From Bacilli bacterium (GTDB lineage Bacteria; Bacillota_I; Bacilli_A; RF39; UBA660), in assembly GCA_017476705.1 (NCBI GenBank), contig JAFUZI010000009.1:1-18328 (forward strand): a stretch of 18,328 nt of DNA, written 5' to 3'. The translations under genes and the position numbers were made by a program. The notes under the pieces were generated by a model. The model saw nothing but the letters and a program-made list of their open reading frames with translations. It did not search any database and was not told where the DNA came from. Below, piece by piece: positions 14,404 to 18,328 of the stretch (within the stretch, counting starts at the first letter, position 1; each line of letters opens with the position of its first letter).

Positions 14404-15297
14404 ATGTTTGATATTATAATAGTTGGTGCTGGTCCTGCGGGACTTACATCTGCTTTATATGCACTACGTGCTAATAAAAAAGTATTAGTGTTAGAAGCTA
14501 AAGCTTATGGTGGACAAATAATTAATGCAAGTTTACTTGAAAATTATCCAGGGCTTCCTAACGTATCTGGTTTTGATTTTGCGACAAATCTTTATAACCA
14601 AGTAAAAGATTTAGGTGGTACTATAAAGTTTGAAACAGTTATAAGAATTGAAGATGATAAAACTGTTATTACTAATAAAGATAAATATCAAGCAAAAGCT
14701 ATAATTCTTGCAACTGGTGCTGAAAATAGAAAGCTTAATATAGATAGAGAAGAAGAACTAGTTGGAAGAGGCGTATCATATTGCGCTACTTGTGATGGCA
14801 ATTTCTATAAGAATAAAACCGTTGCAGTTGTAGGTGGCGGTAATACTGCCCTAGAAGATGCTGTTTATTTATCTAATATAGCATCTCATGTATATGTAAT
14901 TCATAGAAGAGATACATTTAGAGGTGAAGTTCACTATATAAATGAACTTAAAAATAAAGAAAATGTTGAATTTATATTAAACTCAAATGTTACAAAATTA
15001 ATCGGTAGTGATAGATTAAATGCAATTGAAGTTACAAATAATGATGGAACAAAAAAAGAGATTAATGTAGATGGCTTATTTGTTGCTGTAGGACAAGCTC
15101 CTAAAAATGAAATATTTAAAAATATTATTGAATTAGATGATAAAGGATACATTATATCTGAAGATGGTGTACATACTAATCAAGAAGGTATTTATGTTGC
15201 TGGAGATACAAGAGTTAAAGATTTAAGACAACTTACAACTGCTGTATCAGATGGTGCAATTGCTGCAACAACAGCTATAAAAGAAATGGAGGATTAA
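14404..15297 (+). CDS. trxB: Thioredoxin reductase (NADPH)
   Basis: This 297-residue flavoprotein passes electrons from NADPH through FAD and a CxxC pair to thioredoxin. Motifs: FAD-binding GAGPAGLTSALYA near the start, the redox site SYCATCDGNFY at about 125-135, the NADPH fold VVGGGNTALEDAVYL, the NADPH-selective HRRDTFR, and the C-terminal FAD block GIYVAGDTRVKDLRQLTTAVSDGA. The length is typical of the low-Mr bacterial enzyme. The start is ATG 14404, one base after the gpx stop; TTAGGTGAG in the end of gpx serves as ribosome-binding site, and a GTG at 14395 inside it is not credible. It thus follows gpx with tight coupling, and trxA begins one base after its own stop. Confidence 0.97.
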   Translation: MFDIIIVGAGPAGLTSALYALRANKKVLVLEAKAYGGQIINASLLENYPGLPNVSGFDFATNLYNQVKDLGGTIKFETVIRIEDDKTVITNKDKYQAKAIILATGAENRKLNIDREEELVGRGVSYCATCDGNFYKNKTVAVVGGGNTALEDAVYLSNIASHVYVIHRRDTFRGEVHYINELKNKENVEFILNSNVTKLIGSDRLNAIEVTNNDGTKKEINVDGLFVAVGQAPKNEIFKNIIELDDKGYIISEDGVHTNQEGIYVAGDTRVKDLRQLTTAVSDGAIAATTAIKEMED

Positions 15298-15298
15298 T

Positions 15299-15598
15299 AT
15301 GGTAAAAGAATTAAATGAAGTAGAATTTAGTGAAGCAATTAAAGAAGGAAATGTAGTAGTTGATTGTTTTGCTCCTTGGTGTGGTCCATGTAAAATGTTA
15401 TCACCTATTATAGATGAGGTTGCAAGTGAATTAACTGACTATACTTTCTACAAATTAAATGTTGATGATAATGCTTCTATCGCTGAAGAATATCAAATAT
15501 TTTCAATTCCAACAATTCTATATTTTAAAGATGGCAAATTGGAAAAGAAAAAAATTGGTTTATTAAATAAAGAAGAAATAATTAGTATGATTAAGTAG
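15299..15598 (+). CDS. trxA: Thioredoxin
   Basis: This 99-residue cytoplasmic dithiol carrier has the active site Trp27-Cys-Gly-Pro-Cys31 within VVVDCFAPWCGPCKML and the cis-proline loop SIPTILYF at about 69-76. An extra cysteine, Cys23, lies four residues before the active-site tryptophan. The DGK turn and the C-terminal helix are normal. TGGAGGATTA in the end of trxB is the ribosome-binding site. Its most direct partners by context are TrxB (reduction) and Gpx (client). Confidence 0.97.
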   Translation: MVKELNEVEFSEAIKEGNVVVDCFAPWCGPCKMLSPIIDEVASELTDYTFYKLNVDDNASIAEEYQIFSIPTILYFKDGKLEKKKIGLLNKEEIISMIK

Positions 15599-15605
15599 GT
15601 GAAGT

Positions 15606-16040
15606 ATGAATAATTTTGATTGTCTAAAGTTAGAAAATCAACTTTGTTTTCCTCTTTATGCAGCTTCAAAGGAAGTTATAAAAAAATATAAACCATATTT
15701 AGATAAGTATGGATTAACTTATACACAGTATATTGCTTTAATGGTTTTATGGAATGAACGTGAGATTAATGTTAAACAGTTAGGTGAGAAGTTATTCTTA
15801 GATTCTGGTACATTAACACCACTTTTAAAAAAATTAGAAGCTAAAGGATTAATTAAAAGGAATAGATCATTAACTGATGAGAGAAATTTAATGGTTAGTA
15901 TCACAAATGAAGGTGATAATTTAAAAGAAAAACTAGCTAGTATTCCATTTAATGTAGGAAAATGTATAAGTTTAAATGAGGAAGAGGCTAAAACTTTATA
16001 TACACTTTTATACAAAGTTTTAAAATCTACTGTTGATTAA
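15606..16040 (+). CDS. ohrR: OhrR-type organic-peroxide-sensing MarR-family repressor
   Basis: This 144-residue winged-helix regulator matches B. subtilis OhrR closely at its start: KLENQLCFPLYAAS holds the reactive Cys14, equivalent to Cys15 of B. subtilis. Tyr28 and Tyr39, which hydrogen-bond that cysteine in OhrR, are both present (KKYKP, LTYTQY). The DNA-binding part follows: VKQLGEKLFLDSGTLTPLLKKLEAKGLIKRNRSLTDERNLMVSIT (about 56-100). It has an additional Cys6 and Cys132-region leucines, and lacks the second Cys of 2-Cys OhrR proteins from Xanthomonas, so it is of the 1-Cys class, in which a low-molecular-weight thiol forms the mixed disulfide. Oxidation would release it from the operator at 13822-13836. 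TAGGTGAAGT supplies the ribosome-binding site seven bases after trxA. Confidence 0.93.
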   Translation: MNNFDCLKLENQLCFPLYAASKEVIKKYKPYLDKYGLTYTQYIALMVLWNEREINVKQLGEKLFLDSGTLTPLLKKLEAKGLIKRNRSLTDERNLMVSITNEGDNLKEKLASIPFNVGKCISLNEEEAKTLYTLLYKVLKSTVD

Positions 16041-16061
16041 TTAATATAATAATTTTATAAT
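16033..16061 (+). promoter_or_regulatory. Possible internal promoter for the short-chain dehydrogenase
   Basis: TTGATT (16033-16038), in the last codons of ohrR, lies 17 bp from TATAAT (16056-16061). No terminator separates ohrR from the dehydrogenase, so read-through from the operon promoter is also expected. Confidence 0.45.
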
Positions 16062-16084
16062 TAATATAGAAAATAGGAGGATTT

Positions 16085-16840
16085 ATGTTTGATTTAAGTA
16101 AAAGAGTTGTTGTTATATCTGGAGCATCAAGTGGCCTTGGTAGACAAATGGCTAGAGGATATGCTCGTCAAGGAGCAAAACTTGTTATATTAGCTCGTAG
16201 ATTAGATAGACTTGAAGAGTTAAAGAAAGAATTAAGTAGTGTAACTGAAGTATTGGCTATTAAATGTGATGTTACTTCAACTGAAGACATTAATAATGCT
16301 GCAAAGCTTGCTAAAGAACATTTTGGTAAAGTTGATATATTAGTTAATTGCGCTGGATCTAGTAAAGATAAAGGCGTTCTTGATATGAATGATGAAGAAT
16401 GGGATTTTACTATTGATACAGATATGACTAGTGTATTTAAAATGACTAGAGCATTCGCAAATATCATGAAGGAAAATAATTATGGTAGAGTTATTAACAT
16501 AGCTAGTATGTATGGTATGGTAGGAAATGATCAAATACCTACAATTGCTTATCATGCATCTAAAGGTGGTGTAGTTAACTTTACACGTGCTGCTGCTGCT
16601 GAACTTGCTAAATATAACATTACTGTTAATGCTATATGTCCAGGATACTTCTATACTGAACTTACTACAGAAGTATTAGATACAGATATGTTCCAAGATT
16701 TTGCTAAATCTCATGTACCTATGAAAAGATATGGTAGGGAAGGAGAACTTAATGCTGCTGCTATATTTTTAGCATCAGATGAAGCTTCTTATGTAACAGG
16801 AGTTATATTACCAGTTGATGGAGGTTATACTTGTGTATAA
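16085..16840 (+). CDS. Short-chain dehydrogenase/reductase, gluconate 5-dehydrogenase-like
   Basis: This 251-residue classical SDR is an NAD(P)-dependent oxidoreductase, probably cytoplasmic. The cofactor site is SGASSGLG (12-19), with RR at 38-39 after the second strand favouring NADP(H). NCAG is at 88-91. Catalytic residues are Ser141 (NIASMYG), Tyr156 and Lys160 (YHASK). The tetrad Asn position reads Asp113 (IDTDMTSVF); several sugar-acid dehydrogenases carry Asp here, so activity is not excluded. ICPGYFYTE and YVTGVILPVDGG complete the fold. The substrate cannot be set from sequence; gluconate 5-dehydrogenase or a ketoacyl/keto-sugar reductase are options. It follows ohrR by 44 bp with its own AGGAGG and a possible promoter. 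It could clear carbonyls made by peroxide damage, which is speculative. Confidence 0.9.
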   Translation: MFDLSKRVVVISGASSGLGRQMARGYARQGAKLVILARRLDRLEELKKELSSVTEVLAIKCDVTSTEDINNAAKLAKEHFGKVDILVNCAGSSKDKGVLDMNDEEWDFTIDTDMTSVFKMTRAFANIMKENNYGRVINIASMYGMVGNDQIPTIAYHASKGGVVNFTRAAAAELAKYNITVNAICPGYFYTELTTEVLDTDMFQDFAKSHVPMKRYGREGELNAAAIFLASDEASYVTGVILPVDGGYTCV

Positions 16841-16848
16841 CCTTTTTT
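16822..16848 (+). terminator. Rho-independent terminator closing the redox operon
   Basis: GGTTATAC (16823-16830) and GTATAACC (16835-16842) form a perfect 8-bp stem around TTGT, followed by six T. The last codons and stop of the dehydrogenase lie in the hairpin. Confidence 0.88.
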
Positions 16849-16869
16849 ATAATATTAAATAAAACAGTA

Positions 16870-16898
16870 TTAACTTAAAGAAAATAATATGGTATACT
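16870..16898 (+). promoter_or_regulatory. Promoter of the 23-codon gene
   Basis: TTAACT (16870-16875), a 17-bp spacer and the extended -10 TGGTATACT (TATACT at 16893-16898) are present. It lies 22 bases downstream of the preceding terminator. Confidence 0.6.
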
Positions 16899-16918
16899 TT
16901 ACTTAGAGGTGATGATAC

Positions 16919-16990
16919 GTGAAAATATCTAATTTCTATTATATATGTGTAGGACTTTATGCTGTAATTAAAGGAATACATAATTTATAA
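16919..16990 (+). CDS. Small hydrophobic peptide, 23 residues, unknown function
   Basis: GTG AAA starts a 23-codon frame that ends in TAA. The peptide begins MKISNFYYICVGLYAV and ends in HNL; it is rich in Tyr, Ile, Val and Gly, carries two Lys and one His, and has no acidic residue, so it could lie on or in the membrane. Support comes from context: a strong AGAGGTGAT site (16905-16913) five bases before the GTG, a promoter at 16870-16898 and a terminator whose stem begins in the stop codon. This is a complete transcription unit of about 110 bases. I do not recognise a homologue. It could be a small membrane protein, a signalling peptide, a type I toxin-like peptide or the coding part of a dual-function small RNA. 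Confidence 0.55.
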   Translation: MKISNFYYICVGLYAVIKGIHNL

Positions 16991-17016
16991 AAAGCCAAAA
17001 AACTTGGCTTTTTTTT
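16989..17016 (+). terminator. Rho-independent terminator after the 23-codon gene
   Basis: AAAAAGCCAA (16989-16998) pairs with TTGGCTTTTT (17004-17013) around AAAAC, ending in a run of eight T. Confidence 0.88.
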
Positions 17017-17032
17017 GTTATAGAGATATAAT
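17004..17032 (+). promoter_or_regulatory. Promoter of the membrane protein gene at 17053
   Basis: TATAAT lies at 17027-17032, with TTGGCT 17 bp upstream (17004-17009). The -35 is the 3' arm of the preceding terminator. An AGAGGTG site follows at 17041-17047. Confidence 0.5.
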
Positions 17033-17052
17033 AGTTTGTCAGAGGTGAAAAA

Positions 17053-17859
17053 ATGAATAATAGAAAAATGGATATATATGATTTTTTTGGAATGGTTTTT
17101 AAAGATATGAAATTAATTAATAAGTCATCAATAGCAGTAATAACTAGTTTAGGCGTCATTTTTTTTAATATGTTTAAATTTATAGAGTATTTAAATAGTA
17201 ATGTGCTATTTTCATATTATGGATTGGATGTTAGTTTATATAAATATAACAATCAAAATTTTTTATTTAGCGTTGTTTTAAGTATTTTTGGTGGTTTTAT
17301 GATGTATGCTTTAGTATTTATTATTAAACAAACATTTGATAATTTGTCTCGCAAAAAAATAGCTAATTTTGAAAATTTCCTTAATATTTTATTGATTCTT
17401 TTTGCAAATTTTTGTTTTTTGTTTGTTTCTGGTTATGAATTGAATTTTATAACTATTATTATATCTCAAATTGGATTAACTGTTGTTGAAATAATATATA
17501 CAATTATTATTTGCAAAATGTTATCATTTTTCAATAAAAAAAGTGAGAAAAAAGAAATAATGAATAAAGATGAAGTAAAAATGGAAATGAAAAATATTAT
17601 GAAAGTTTTCCCTTTTTTAGTAATCTTTTTAATTATTGATACATATTTTTTATTGAATGCTATTGTTAGGTCAAAACGTTCATATTATATGTATGGAAAT
17701 AATAAAGTTGTTACATATTCTACATCTGATTATTATATAGTATCTGATTGTAAAATAGAAAAAAAAGATTTAATTATTAATAAAGGCACCCAAGAGAAAA
17801 TTGACAATAAAAACATTAAGGTAAAATTAAAAAAATTTAAAAAAGTTAAAGTAAAGTAA
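17053..17859 (+). CDS. Multi-pass membrane protein of unknown function
   Basis: This 268-residue protein follows AGAGGTG by five bases. About four or five hydrophobic segments are visible: AVITSLGVIFFNMFKFI (near 28-44), FLFSVVLSIFGGFMMYALVFII (70-91), FLNILLILFANFCFLFVSG (108-126), FITIIISQIGLTVVEIIYTIIIC (132-154) and VFPFLVIFLIIDTYFLLNAIV (185-205). Charged stretches sit between the third and later segments (NKKSEKKEIMNKDEVKMEMK, 160-180). The last 60 residues are soluble, Tyr-rich at first (RSYYMYG) and extremely Lys-rich at the end (KVKLKKFKKVKVK). I do not recognise a family. The gene has its own promoter, is preceded by a terminator and is followed only by a weak hairpin. The base composition is even lower in GC than its neighbours', as expected of a Phe/Ile-rich membrane protein. 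Confidence 0.75.
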   Translation: MNNRKMDIYDFFGMVFKDMKLINKSSIAVITSLGVIFFNMFKFIEYLNSNVLFSYYGLDVSLYKYNNQNFLFSVVLSIFGGFMMYALVFIIKQTFDNLSRKKIANFENFLNILLILFANFCFLFVSGYELNFITIIISQIGLTVVEIIYTIIICKMLSFFNKKSEKKEIMNKDEVKMEMKNIMKVFPFLVIFLIIDTYFLLNAIVRSKRSYYMYGNNKVVTYSTSDYYIVSDCKIEKKDLIINKGTQEKIDNKNIKVKLKKFKKVKVK

Positions 17860-17873
17860 TTAATATATAGTAT

Positions 17874-17900
17874 AAAAAATAACTAATATAATTGTTTTTT
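17874..17900 (+). terminator. Weak possible terminator after the membrane protein gene
   Basis: AAAAAATAA and TTGTTTTTT pair over nine positions, one G-U, around a nine-base loop. The stem has no G-C pair, so stability is low. The rest of 17901-18014 is AT-rich and shows no gene or clear signal. Confidence 0.3.
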
Positions 17901-18014
17901 ATCATTTAATGTAAAACTAATTAAGTATTAATTAAATTGAAAAGATGTATATTTGTATGTTATGAATATGAGCATTATGATCTAGATGCAATATAGGTAA
18001 AAGTAATAAAATGT

Positions 18015-18044
18015 AAAAAAAAGTCTTATTTAATAAGACTTTTT
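18015..18044 (-). terminator. Rho-independent terminator of the minus-strand gene, possibly bidirectional
   Basis: AAAAAGTCTTAT (18018-18029) and ATAAGACTTTTT (18033-18044) form a perfect 12-bp stem around TTA. On the minus strand it ends in eight T. The stop codon of the minus-strand gene lies in the hairpin. Confidence 0.85.
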
Positions 18045-18328
18045 ATTTTATCTTTAACTATTTCTTCCTTAGAACTTTTTCTTAAATAATTAGGATGATA
18101 TGTCCATATATAGTTATCATTTATAATAATAGGATTAGAACTTGTTGGATAGTCCATTTTTATTCCTATTTCATGTAAAAACTCATTAGTTATGTCATAA
18201 TAAGGATTATTACTTCCTGATACATTTATTATATATGATGGCTTAAAATACTCATATAAGAAAAGTAAATTTTGTAAACTTATTTTTTTTAATTCTTTGT
18301 TTATTTCTGGATGTCCTTTAGAAAATCT
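18026..18328 (-). CDS. Unknown protein, C-terminal 100 residues (5' end outside window)
   Basis: The minus strand is open from base 18328 to a TAA at 18026-18028, giving 100 residues with no start in view. It begins RFSKGHPEINKELKKI and ends EEIVKDKIKSLIK. A hydrophobic strand, SYIINVSGSNNPYYD, and a late IWTYHPNYLR give it the look of a soluble alpha/beta protein; the His-Pro near the end faintly recalls uracil-DNA glycosylase-like folds, but this is too weak to name it. Normal codon use, a strong terminator placed exactly at the stop, and composition like its neighbours support a real gene. Confidence 0.7.
   Translation of the reverse strand, partial: RFSKGHPEINKELKKISLQNLLFLYEYFKPSYIINVSGSNNPYYDITNEFLHEIGIKMDYPTSSNPIIINDNYIWTYHPNYLRKSSKEEIVKDKIKSLIK

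Noticed and set aside
16168..16555. Two minus-strand open frames within the short-chain dehydrogenase
   Set aside because: They are antisense to a clearly conserved enzyme, overlap each other and lack start signals.
16919..17052. The 23-codon frame as a leader peptide of an attenuator for the gene at 17053
   Set aside because: The downstream gene has its own -10 after the terminator, there is no alternative antiterminator hairpin that I can find, and stop codons overlap terminators at many other genes here, so the overlap is not special.
1..18328. TGA read as tryptophan, as in Mollicutes
   Set aside because: Conserved Trp positions (thioredoxin WCGPC, Gpx WNF, RelP DFWAS) are all TGG and genes are full length without in-frame TGA.
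1..18328. Mobile element, prophage or CRISPR content
   Set aside because: I see no transposase, integrase, terminal inverted repeats, spaced direct repeats or composition break; gene content is ordinary chromosomal.

Overview
The window comes from a very AT-rich, walled, low-GC Gram-positive bacterium. It reads with the standard stop code: every Trp I checked is TGG, and the genes end in TAA or TAG. Gene content supports Bacillota: an AddAB-type recombination nuclease, a YwaC/RelP-type small alarmone synthetase, OhrR, a CIRCE operator, Bacillus-like AGAGGTGAT ribosome-binding sites and TTGACA/TATAAT promoters. The low GC and shortened AddA and AddB suggest a reduced-genome, host-associated Bacilli lineage near the Mollicutes or uncultured gut clades; this is inference. 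I see no tRNA, rRNA, CRISPR array, insertion sequence or phage gene.

Layout. 1-865: C-terminal part of a helicase IV-like UvrD helicase, cut by the window edge. 873-2193: a Fur-family regulator coupled to a predicted heavy-metal permease, with a candidate Fur-type operator at the promoter. 2195-2913: a RelP-type (p)ppGpp synthetase. 2893-8273: addB and addA, overlapping. 8283-9509: a zinc-ribbon membrane protein of unknown role, converging on a minus-strand sirtuin (9521-10243) with a shared bidirectional terminator. 10310-10765: a small heat-shock protein under a CIRCE operator, divergent from the sirtuin. 10804-11460: a RluA-type pseudouridine synthase whose message looks leaderless. 11490-13723: two exported cell-wall enzymes, a glucosaminidase/transglycosylase-like protein and a polysaccharide deacetylase. 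13799-16848: gpx, trxB, trxA, ohrR and a short-chain dehydrogenase. 16870-17016: a 23-codon gene with its own promoter and terminator. 17004-17859: an unknown membrane protein. 18026-18328: the C-terminal end of an unknown minus-strand gene.

The most coherent system is the redox operon at 13799-16848. Peroxide reduction by a thioredoxin-type Gpx, its electron supply (TrxA and TrxB) and the peroxide sensor OhrR lie together. The promoter carries a 15-bp palindrome one base away from the Bacillus subtilis OhrR operator, so the circuit appears self-contained.

The transcription layout is very compact. Terminator hairpins often contain the stop codon of the upstream gene, and their U-tracts often run straight into the next promoter.
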